From Flammula alnicola (lineage: Eukaryota > Basidiomycota > Agaricomycetes > Agaricales > Strophariaceae), in NCBI GenBank assembly GCA_015499995.1, contig JADNRV010000696.1, positions 1 to 17,218 of the forward strand: a stretch of 17,218 bases of DNA. Reading direction: 5' to 3'. Shown here piece after piece: positions 9,275 through 16,980 of the stretch. A program made the translations under genes and the position numbers. Positions within the stretch are counted from its first letter, which is position 1. Each line of letters opens with the position of its first letter. The notes beneath the pieces are model-generated. The model was not told the origin of the DNA. It was given only the letters and a program-made list of their open reading frames with translations, and made no database searches.

Positions 9275-9952
9275 TTACATGGTGATACAGCCGCCCCATC
9301 GCTTAGTGTCCTCCAGCCGCTGGGCGACAAAACATGCCTTCTCAAACTGCCGCATGCTTTCCAACATAGGTGCTTCCTCTGGTATCCAAGACTCCATCGG
9401 TGGATACGGCGATTTATCGAATGTCATGCGCAGGCCGAAGACAGGGGATGACATCCCCTTCAAAATGAGAGGAGCCATGAACTCGCCGCGCTCAACAGTG
9501 ATGTCGAATTGTGTGGGTTTGAAAGCGCTCTCTAATAGGAGATGTCCGCCGATTGTGTGAGCAAAATCGGGGTTTATGATGAGATGGGACAAGGGTTCTC
9601 GGCGCTTCGTAATTGTAATCTCTATGGTCGCGACCAGGACCCTCGATGCTTGAGAGCTTAATATCCATTTGTTTAGTAAAGACTGCTTTGGAGCTGCGAT
9701 CTCTTGGACGCCACCAGATTCGACAATTTTCCAGTCTATATGTGCTGCAAGCCAGAGGCTTAAATCTGCACGTGAAATGATCTAATAGAGGCGTTTCATA
9801 ATATGTTGGATAATGTCTGAGTAATAACGATCTGCACATACCTCTCCAGTCCCGTCTGGATACAAGCGGATTATGTGTCCATCGTATGAGTCTGCATACC
9901 ATGACTGACATAACAGATCGACTACGGCGGAGTGGTCAGAAGGGCTCGTCAT
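9275..9952 (-). CDS. conserved hypothetical protein, 205 residues
   Basis: Exon 1 is 9952-9842 and exon 2 is 9781-9275. The 60-nt intron (9782-9841) has GTATGT and CTATTAG and falls between codons. The start MTSPSDHSAVVDLL is the first ATG of the frame. Recognisable blocks are SWYADSYDGHIIRLYPDGTGE (residues 17-37), ISRADLSLWLAAHIDW (39-54), VATIEITITKRREPLSHLIIN (87-107), FDITVERGEFM (129-139) and FDKSPYPPMESWIPEEAP (158-175). I recall similar roughly 200-residue proteins with IYRLYPDGTGE and FDKSPYPP blocks as a polypore/mushroom family of unknown function. There is no signal peptide or membrane segment. Alternating strands suggest a compact beta-rich fold, but that is inference. The frame is clean, so the gene is probably live. 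The dispersed element at 10028-10077 lies about 76 bp upstream of the start. Confidence 0.75.
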
Positions 9953-10027
9953 GGTTGTGGAAAGCAGTTCAAAGTTGGTTGATGAATGATTTGTCGAACG
10001 ATACTAATACGGTCTCAGACAGAACAT

Positions 10028-10077
10028 GGTCAGTTAGATTAGATTACATGGTATCAGAGGCTGTGCCGTCCATAGAT
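10028..10077 (+). repeat. dispersed about 50-bp element, copy B
   Basis: It contains TTAGATTAGATTACA directly followed by TGGTATCAGAGG. That layout (CA end, then TGGTATCAGAG) resembles the 5' LTR end and initiator-tRNA primer-binding site of Ty1/copia retroelements. No full LTR or coding part is visible nearby. Copy A at 8534-8582 has the primer-site part altered. Confidence 0.55.
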
Positions 10078-10275
10078 GATCGAATACTTACACCCATGCC
10101 TTTGCCTTCGACGCTACTCCACCGTAACTGCATGGTTCGAATGCATGTCTATATCCTGCACTTTTACTATGTCTGAGGCCGTTGGCGTTCTCACAACTCC
10201 TCAACAGAAACCAAAAACTCACACCAAATTGCGTAGCAGGAAGCCTCTATAGCTTGCCACCCCTCATCTCACCAA

Positions 10276-10791
10276 CACACAATGGTGCCCTCTACCTCGG
10301 ATCCCTTGTGGACGTCCGCCCGCTCTCCTCACTCGCCGTGCTCAATGATACCCTTGCCACCGACGTATGTTTTTACATGTCGGATGATGGGGTGGAGCGT
10401 GGCTCAGTGAGCGCACTTTATGGCTGGCTTGTTTCCGGTATGTGTTTTTCTGTCTCCCATCCATTTATCCACTTATTCGTTCCATAATCGAACCCTTCTC
10501 TTCGCTCCCTGCCCCTTTTCGTTCTCTCCTCCTATTTACCACCGAAACTAACTCTACAGGGCATCTCTCGGCCCCTCGTCATCACCTACCTCATCCGCAA
10601 CCGCAGCATGTCGTACGACACCGCCCATGCCCTCGTGTGCCGCAAGCGCGTGCATCAGGCCCAAGACGGGATTTTTCGACACGCTGCAGGAGTGGGAAAT
10701 GTCGCGTAGTAGGGCTGCTAGTGCGCGGCGGTTGCGTGAGTGTCTTCGGTTGCCTGTTCTGGGCTGTGTGTGGTTAGGACGACGAGGATAA
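10276..10791 (+). pseudogene. dual-specificity phosphatase pseudogene, copy 2 (internally deleted)
   Basis: It begins with THNGALYLGSL, matching the N-terminus of copy 1. It then jumps to sequence that corresponds to the middle of copy 1's long intron (around 2130-2200, ACTCGCCGTGCTC and following). The segment holding VQVLDVPW and the HCQQ half of the active site is therefore missing. After ACTCTACAG (10559) comes the C-terminal exon: GISR, then VITYLIRNRSMSYDTAHALV, a one-base shift near 10650, and IRPKTGFFDTLQEWEMSRS down to TAA at 10789-10791. Without the Cys-loop it cannot be an active phosphatase. The C-terminal exon is better kept than in copy 1, so the two copies decayed independently. 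Confidence 0.68.
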
Positions 10792-11040
10792 GATAGCGCT
10801 CCCAACCCACCTCATCCGTCCACGAACGACGCCGACAACAAGTAAATTCCAAGGCGATGACTTCCGTGATTGCGCATTGTGTTTCACCCTCCTTTTCCTC
10901 GAACCCTCTATTTTACGGTCCTCTCCTCCCTCTTTAAATTCCGCGCCTCGCCTCGCCATCCCGTCCCTCTCCGCATTTCTTCCCTCCCCAATGTCGCGTG
11001 TTGTACACTTCCTGAACATTAGGAGTCAGAGACGCTATAT

Positions 11041-11139
11041 ATGTGCACATATAGCCTCTTACTAGAGTGTAAAGTGATGTGCACAGTACATTCTAGTAAG
11101 AGTGCTCTAATGTGCACATGATCAGCATTATGTGCACAT
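11041..11139 (+). promoter_or_regulatory. ATGTGCACAT motif cluster A (4 copies)
   Basis: ATGTGCACAT occurs at 11041-11050, 11110-11119 and 11130-11139, and ATGTGCACA at 11077-11085. The first copy lies in a 16-bp perfect palindrome (TATATGTGCACATATA, 11038-11053). The cluster lies about 0.9 kb past the 3' end of the 708-residue gene. The same motif forms cluster B in that gene's promoter space. Confidence 0.55.
11056..11102. repeat. 14-bp inverted repeat around a cluster A motif
   Basis: CTCTTACTAGAGTG (11056-11069) and CATTCTAGTAAGAG (11089-11102) pair at 13 of 14 positions. The 19-nt spacer contains ATGTGCACA. It could form a hairpin or cruciform presenting the motif in its loop. Confidence 0.6.
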
Positions 11140-12033
11140 TGCGAGCATCATGGCTCAGAAAGCGTGCGGCAGCTCTCGGCTTCCCCTTACGCGACCTCAT
11201 AATGATGCGGGAATGTGGCCGAGGATTGCCGTCCCTCGGCTTGCCACACATATCCTGGGAATTCTTTCCGTCGTCGTGTGAGCCATTGATCAAAGCTTTT
11301 GATCACCGTTCGTGGCAGCGATCAAACTTGGTCTATTTAGGGCAGCTTACATAGACATTACATAACTATGTATCCTTGCATACCAAGTGAACCTTTTAAT
11401 GAATACAATCTAAGTAATAAATAGATCGCACATACATCTCCAACTTAGTATATAATAAAAAGGTATAGATATTGTGTAGTGCTGTCATAAGTCTACAAGG
11501 AGTAAAAAATGGGCTCTCGTCAAGCCATGATATGTATTGTTATACATATTGAGCAACTTTCGAGCTAAGTCCAATTAATGTCTGAACGTGTAAGTATTTC
11601 CGAAGTTATACCAAATGCCGTCCAAAAATTGAAATGATATCTTGGTTTAACGGTATTGTGTTCCTGTGATTTTAGTGGATTAATACTCTACACGTTGTCG
11701 GTTCAATTCTTGTTCATGCCATTTTTTTAATATGTAAATGACAGTTGATTGCTATGAGCCCGTTCAGAGATCAAGGCCATGTGACGTCCACTGGTGTTGA
11801 TAATACAAATTTGTGTTTAGATAAATGTATTGATTTAATTTACCCAAGTACCGTTTGAATGGCATACATGATATGTAATCAGACTATATATAAACTTTAA
11901 AAAGGTCGGTTGCGCGACTATTGACTGGTGGAGTCAGTTGAACAATGTGAATAACAAATCTGGCCAGTTGAAGGGCCCGGGAACATGAAAGGTTTAAAAT
12001 ATTGAAGGTAGGATAAAGTAAAGACAGCATTAC

Positions 12034-14384
12034 TTATTTCTTGCTCGGGGACTGGTCTGCACGAGGTGGTGGCCGGATGGTGCGGCGAGGGCGTTGGTTT
12101 TCATTAGAGGACCCAACACTCTTTTGCCTCTTGGCGGATGGGTCCTCTCCAGTATCATCAGCCGCTCGCTTGTTGTCGGTGTCGGCCGCGGCGGCTGCAG
12201 CGGTGGCTTTCTTTGCAGCGATTGTCCTGGCACACTTCTGTGCAGGAGTCAGATCTGCCAGTGGGCTATCGTCAGTGTCGGAGGCAGATGTTGATTGAAT
12301 AGTGGCAGAGTCATCGGCATCAGGGGGAGATGTGGACTGAGCGGTGGCAGACTCAGAAGCCAGGTCTGGCCCAATGCGGGCATCGGCAATCGTGTAGTCG
12401 GCGTCAATCTGGGATGGAGCTGGTGGCGGCAGATTCTTGGCGTCTGGCTGCGGTGGGGCCGGATTGGTTCCCGACGCAGACGGTATATCAGCGACGGTTA
12501 CCGTGTTGCCGGACAACGGATGGGGCACAGAAGAGGATGGGCCGGCATCCATAACTTGGGAATTATATGCAATAGATGGTGTGGACGCCACCGCTGGCGT
12601 CGAGTGCGTAGATTTTGGACAATAGACAAAGCCTGCCATATTTGCATCCAGAAGTACTGAGTCCTCAGGTTGCGGCCCAGACTGCAATAGAAGCTCGGGA
12701 TCGATGTGGTGATAATCGTTAGCCAAATCGTCAGCCACGGGTGTCTTGGAAGTCTGCGCGGATGCATATGAGGGATGTCTAGCCATACGCGCAAAGGCAT
12801 GCTCGATGGGAGACGATGGACCATCGTCGTGGAGGGGAACACTAGCGGCAGCGGGAGGGGTGCTGAGATGTGCCGCGCCCTGTTCAGGTTCAGCGACAGC
12901 GATGGGTTCAATGTCCCAGGTGCGATCAATGATGGACGATCGTGGACCATCGTCGTGGAGGGGAACATTAGCGGGAGCGGGAGGGCTGCTGAGATGTGCC
13001 GCGCCCTGTTCAGGTTCGGCGACAGCGACGGGTTCAATGTTCCAGTTGCGATCAATGATGGACGATCGTGATCCGGGTTGGTTTGATCCGTGCAGATCTT
13101 CATCAGGCTCATCCGGCCCGGACTCATCATCGGTATCACTGTCGGACGAGTTGGACACCTTACTACTTCCTGAATCAACAATCACAACAGAATGGCCATC
13201 TGTAGACGCGATGCTGGGACCGGGAGATTGATCATTCTCATCATTCAAGCTACGTTGTTGACGCACGGCCGATGCTAATAAGAGGATGGGTAAGCAAATT
13301 ACTCCATAATAGAAATAGCGTCTTGCACTTACGAAAGCAGTTGCGCACATGTGCCGAGAATGGCTGTAAAAACCCTTTGTTAAAATCCAAGTACGAGTCT
13401 GCGAAATCATTTCCGGCCGCAGATTTCGGCCCAAAGTAATAGCTATTTTAATATGTATCAATTTCTGCTTTGAGTGCTCCGGCAAAGTTTACTCACTTCT
13501 GCATATAGATTTCACCGCCTGCGATTGGTGTCGGTCCAGCAGCAGAGAGAAAGAAGACCCATCCAGTGGTGTCTGCACATGCGGTCAAGGCCTTCTTCAG
13601 AACACCTGGTAGTCCGTCAATTGCACTGTCAGAAATTATTAGCGCCCGTGCTTGATCAAATGTAAGGAATCCACATACGCTTGGAACTCTTTCGGAGCAT
13701 GAGATACTGCTGTGCCTGCAGCCTTCCTCGCCGCCATTGCCTCCTTCTCCTCCTTACGGTGATTCTCCCGCCAGAGAGTGACTTGCCCGTCCACTTGTGC
13801 AATAACTGCTAGGGTCTCCTTGGAAAGCATGGAGGAAGCCACTTGGCGCTGGACGCGCATGCGATCAGAGGCTGTAATGGGACCCTCCAATAAGGAAAGC
13901 TCGCGCTGAATTTCGAGCTTGACCTTTCTGGGATACAGTCGCTGATAGACCTCGGTTCGCTGAGGCGCGCGCCTCCGAGGAGCCTTTTCATAATTATTTG
14001 ACTGGATGGCGGCGACGAAGGAAGACTCCTGACTGGAACTTGTAGTGGAGCGTCTGGGTCTAACAGCCCATGAAAACCAGTTGAGGATTTGCTACGTGAT
14101 GAAGCGAGGTAAGTTTATTGTATAAAGCAGATATCAAAATAAGCGCTTACCTTTTTTCTATACTCCATCGCCTGAGAAAGTTGCTCAGCCTCCTCACCGG
14201 ACAGAGGCTGTCCTGGCTCATTCGCAAACAGCAGGACTCTCTCTTCCGGGAATTTCTTGAACCATTCCTCATTGACGGTGAGTAAGTAGCGACTAGTGCG
14301 GTCCTTTTTCTGTTCCTCGAGATATTGAGGGATGTGATTTTCAAGCCACAGCTTTTGCTCGGGAGTGGTCCACGGTTTGCCCAT
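12034..14384 (-). CDS. 708-residue Agaricomycete hypothetical protein with disordered nuclear tail
   Basis: There are five exons: 14384-14151, 14091-13679, 13625-13497, 13442-13333 and 13274-12034. The four introns are 53-59 nt, each with GTRNGT and YAG, and all keep frame. The N-terminus MGKPWTTPEQKLWLENHIPQ with VNEEWFKKFPEE, followed at exon 2 by QILNWFSW (79-86), matches a family I recall as multi-copy in mushroom genomes, with no known function. The NWF helix after a basic stretch faintly recalls a homeodomain-like recognition helix; that is a guess. Exons 2-4 carry a conserved middle with EVYQRLYPRKV, FQAAIDGLPGVLKKALTACA and TGWVFFLSAAGPTP. Residues from about 296 on are Ser/Asp/Pro-rich and disordered. 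They hold a 42-residue tandem repeat (about 363-447), a poly-Ala run and a bipartite nuclear signal KRAADDTGEDPSAKRQK (664-680). The divergent neighbour at 14882 shares a 497-bp promoter space holding motif cluster B. Confidence 0.8.
12821..13072. repeat. 126-bp in-frame tandem duplication
   Basis: Units 12821-12946 and 12947-13072 are about 90 percent alike and encode two 42-residue repeats in the 708-residue protein (IIDR, then W(N/D)IEP, then AVAEPEQGAAHL, then VPLHDDGP). The length is a multiple of three, so the frame is kept. Confidence 0.85.
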
Positions 14385-14439
14385 TTTTGCGGCGTATATG
14401 GGAAGGGGAATTGGGTAATGGGTCTAAGTCCTCTAATTG

Positions 14440-14700
14440 TGTGCACATTATTACAAGTCCCACTAACGGCCACATTGCTGTGCACATCAGGCATGAATTA
14501 CTAAGATCATGCACAGATTTCCGATCCGCGGCACAGCGCACCCCCTATGTGCACATTGTCACCAGTCGAACGTTTCAAGAATTTTATTCTGGAAATTGTA
14601 ATGTGCACACCAAGCGTGCGTATCTCAGATCTACGGCTAAACAGAGACCAGCGCGCCACTGCCTAATGTGCACATTGTGTGCCTCACATGATGTGCACAT
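14440..14700 (+). promoter_or_regulatory. ATGTGCACAT motif cluster B (6 copies) in a bidirectional promoter
   Basis: TGTGCACAT occurs at 14440-14448 and 14479-14487, ATGTGCACAT at 14547-14556, 14666-14675 and 14691-14700, and ATGTGCACA at 14601-14609. Three copies continue as ATGTGCACATTG. They lie between the divergent starts at 14384 (-) and 14882 (+). The position suggests binding sites for a dimeric regulator, but transposase-binding sites are not excluded. Confidence 0.6.
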
Positions 14701-14881
14701 TGCGCGTTTTCATTTCAATTTGTCCATCAAGATAACGCGGGCCCGTAAACTGAAGGTATTTACCCATTCCTGTTTACTCATCCAAAACTCTGTCGGACGC
14801 TATCTGATTTCTGGGGCTATATCTACTCCTTCTGACGTTTCTTGCCATTTCACCGCAGCGCCCACTCTACTCTATCATCCC

Positions 14882-15466
14882 ATGTCCAGCATCCCACAAG
14901 AGACCGTGGACTCAGCCACGCCGCTTGGCGTTGATGACTCCACAAAGACGCTCTTTAGGGAATTCGCAGCCTCTTTGGGCTATATGCACTCCGGTGGGGT
15001 ATTTTCCTCTCACTTTGACTTAATAGCTCATACGTTGATTTCCGCAGTTATATGCCGTCTTCTTGAAGGTATGTAGATAACGACATATCTCTAATTTGTT
15101 ATCTAATTTTTTGTGACTTTGATAGCTTCCGGGGATACTGAACCACTCCCGACCCTCGTTTTCCGCGATTTTGTTCCTGCAAGTGCTCGCTGGTATACAA
15201 TGATCGCTGGTCCTAATCCAGGAGTTTTCCAAGGACTGTATGTACCGCTCACCTTACTGCATCTCTCCACATCTAACCTCAAAATCTCTCTACTGCTTAG
15301 TCAAAATATTCCCAACAGAGCTGTCTCCAATGCGGTCATCGGAAGGCATGGCAGTGAAGAAGAAGCGCGCAAGATTTTCAATGAGGCGCTCGACAACGGT
15401 GCCGTTAGGCGGATCTCTGATGGAAGCACAGTAGTCCTCACACGCGCAGATGTATATGGAGCTTAG
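14882..15466 (+). CDS. viroplasmin / RNase H1 N-terminal-like domain protein
   Basis: Three exons, 14882-15068, 15126-15237 and 15301-15466, give 154 residues. Introns of 57 and 63 nt have GTATGT donors and GATAG or CTTAG acceptors and keep frame. The start MSSIPQETVD is the first ATG of the frame. Residues 84-131 (RWYTMIAGPNPGVFQGL, then AVIGRHGSEEEARKIFNEAL) follow the small viroplasmin/RNase H1 N-domain layout: an aromatic strand YxVixGpxPGvf, then a turn, then an F.s..eA..y..A helix. In RNase H1 that domain binds RNA/DNA hybrids, and Agaricomycetes carry many stand-alone versions with no known role. There is no RNase H catalytic domain here. It is convergent with 15548-16252 (81 bp between stops) and divergent from the 708-residue gene. 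Family assignment rests on pattern memory and is moderately sure. Confidence 0.72.
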
Positions 15467-15547
15467 ATTAGTTGTGCTTGGCTGTTGCATGAATGCATAC
15501 GATTTCTCCCCTTGCGCCAAAGCTTTATTCGTACTAAGAATATTGGT

Positions 15548-16252
15548 CTATCGATATAAGTTATACTCTGCGCCATCCTCTGCCATCTCGTTGTCCAATA
15601 CCACACCCAGAATCCCTCTACCGCATGTAATCCTCTTGGTCATCTCCATCACCCAATCCAAGCGAGCCCTACGCTCCTCTAAATCATTAGGCAGAGTTTC
15701 TAGCATTGGTGCCACCAGGTCATCGAGCTCAGCCACTTGCCGCTCAATCCTTCGCAGCGCAGCTCGCTTCATTGGACGTACGAACCCTTTCCCTCCTCCC
15801 TCTGCCCTTTCCAAATACCAGGAATCCACCCAGGCATCGATATGTGCTTCCACATCATGCATATATTCAGCGAGCTCAGACTTCTCCTCCGGGCATACCT
15901 CAGAGCTGTTGCAGTTGGGACAGCCAGCGTTTTCTATTTTTTCGACCTCGGGCGGTGCTTCAGCAGGTTCACCGTTCGCGCTGTTCATTTCATCCGTTTT
16001 ATCTCTGGCAGCATCGTCAAGCTTTCTATAGATATTTTAGTAGAAGTCATTGAAATCATAAGTTCTGAATTTGACCGCACCGTTTGACCCGTCTCTCCTT
16101 ATTGCGCTTTGCGTTCTTCCCGTTTACTGTATCTCGATGCCTGTATTTACAGTGAATATCTAGAGAAGTGATATAATCAAATATATCACTGCTCACCGTT
16201 GATAATAACGTTGATGCTTGGTCAAACCATCCTTGCCAGATTTCTTGGTCAT
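15548..16252 (-). CDS. hypothetical protein with basic N-terminus, 197 residues
   Basis: Three exons, 16252-16197, 16140-16081 and 16025-15548, are joined by introns of 56 and 55 nt (GTGAGC...TACAG and GTGCGG...CTATAG). Each splits an Arg codon and restores it. The start lies in ACCACCATGACC, a strong fungal context. Residues 1-45 are very basic (TKKSGKDGLTKHQRYYQRHR, then KRNKERRVKRK) and could bind nucleic acid or act as a nuclear signal. Residues 74-83 hold CPNC and a third Cys, possibly part of a small metal site. Residues 85-197 are acidic and helical (ELAEYMHDVEAHIDAWVDSWYL, RIERQVAELDDLV), suggesting a coiled coil. I recall proteins starting with a similar RYYxxHR basic block in mushroom genomes, function unknown. 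Reading without the introns meets stops, which supports the model. Confidence 0.75.
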
Positions 16253-16445
16253 GGTGGTACTGAGTGTAGTATGTTAAATATATATGTTTAGTTGCATGTA
16301 CTGATCTATTTATTACCGACATGCAATAGATTCTCTGAGCTTCCCAAACACTATCTAATTGTAGCTAGTACATTACTCAACTATGGTATATCTTGTATAT
16401 TTAATATAACGCAGCAGAGCGCACACGGTTGACAAAATAAGAGGT

Positions 16446-16542
16446 GTATGCGACTGATATGCGACCATCTACAGTGGTCCGACTCGTATGCGACCCGTAT
16501 GCGACCATATGCGACCCGTATGCGACCGTATGCGAGCCGTAG
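16446..16542 (+). repeat. short tandem repeat, unit CGTATGCGACC
   Basis: There are seven copies of TATGCGA within about 97 bp, most spaced 11 bp apart near the right end and looser on the left. Read on the minus strand it encodes AYGSHTV-type repeats. Confidence 0.75.
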
Positions 16543-16894
16543 GCACAGGCGCTAGGCCATATTACTATATTTGGCAGATCGTCAATGTGAATCTTGATCG
16601 TCCAAAAGGGGCGATCATCACATTTACCAAAAGAGGAATGTGAGCCTCCCGCGTGAACGACATGGGTTTCAAACCGGCACGGCTCCCAACGTTGTACCGC
16701 ACTCAGCAAACCTGAACCGCTCAGACTAACACGCGCGCCGCGGACCTCCAACGTCGACGACATGTGCAGTGTGAGCCCTTCCCCTCCGTCAGACATGGGT
16801 GTGGCGGGGTTTTCATTCGACGATGACGGATTCACGGGGACTTGGAGTACAGAAGGGGGGACCCATGCAATGGGAGGCCCGCCAGGTATGTCAA

Positions 16895-16934
16895 CGAACG
16901 AATCGCGATAACGATCGTTATCGCGATTCGTTCG
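16895..16934. repeat. perfect 40-bp palindrome without spacer
   Basis: The two 20-bp halves meet at 16914/16915 around GATAACGATCGTTATC and match at every position. Each half contains TCGCGA. Next to it, TCACGA (16937-16942) and TCGTGA (16949-16954) form a smaller hairpin with a 6-nt loop. On the plus strand both lie inside the possible intron 16886-16980. Confidence 0.9.
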
Positions 16935-16980
16935 GTTCACGATTTTCTTCGTGATTTCCAGTGTTAACTTGTACGCACAG

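Larger units (their letters stand above)
10792..12033. other. long gene-free stretch with a motif cluster
   Basis: The first 200 bp are pyrimidine-rich and resemble the DNA behind DSP copy 1. 11041-11139 carries four ATGTGCACA-type motifs and an inverted repeat. From about 11350 to 12030 the sequence is AT-rich with no supportable gene. It includes a tRNA-like patch near 11640-11730 that I rejected. Confidence 0.5.
16401..16940. other. coding-like region, strand unresolved
   Basis: The minus strand is open for 540 nt (SSTLEVRGARVSLSGSGLL, WTIKIHIDDLPNIVIW, then an AYGSHTV repeat). The plus strand is open from about 16656 to 16885 (SVSPSPPSDMGVAGFSFDDD). It is followed by a good intron signature: GTATGT at 16886, a GTTAAC branch-like site and GTACGCACAG ending at 16980. 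I cannot decide between them and recognise neither. A plus-strand gene would read A-SPPPMDEYRPSP after the intron and stop soon after. Confidence 0.25.

Noticed and set aside
10028..10200. A full Ty1/copia retrotransposon starting at the primer-site-like motif
   Set aside because: No matching second LTR and no gag, integrase or reverse transcriptase sequence follows; the DSP pseudogene begins soon after.
11633..11732. tRNA-like patch: TGGTTTAACGGT as an A box, GGTTCAATTC as a B box, then poly-T
   Set aside because: The T-arm and acceptor stems do not pair and no convincing anticodon stem forms. At best it is a decayed tRNA or SINE scrap.
12041..13231. Several plus-strand open frames opposite the 708-residue gene
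   Set aside because: They mirror the low-complexity tail and the tandem repeat of the minus-strand exon and have no start or splice support.
11038..14704. A defined transposon bounded by the two motif clusters
   Set aside because: I found no terminal inverted repeats or target duplication at either cluster. It is kept only as an alternative explanation in the findings.
14387..14881. Upstream extension of the viroplasmin-like protein through the open frame before 14882
   Set aside because: It would translate the motif cluster in the promoter and contains no protein-like blocks. The ATG at 14882 starts the plausible protein.
16446..16542. CRISPR-like array
   Set aside because: Units are contiguous 11-bp repeats without unique spacers, and the genome looks eukaryotic.
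16660..16735. Minus-strand A-box-like TAGTCTGAGCGG and B-box-like GGTTTGAAACCC, recalling a Leu or Ser tRNA
   Set aside because: The stems do not fold into a cloverleaf and no discriminator end fits. The overlap with coding-like sequence makes chance likely.
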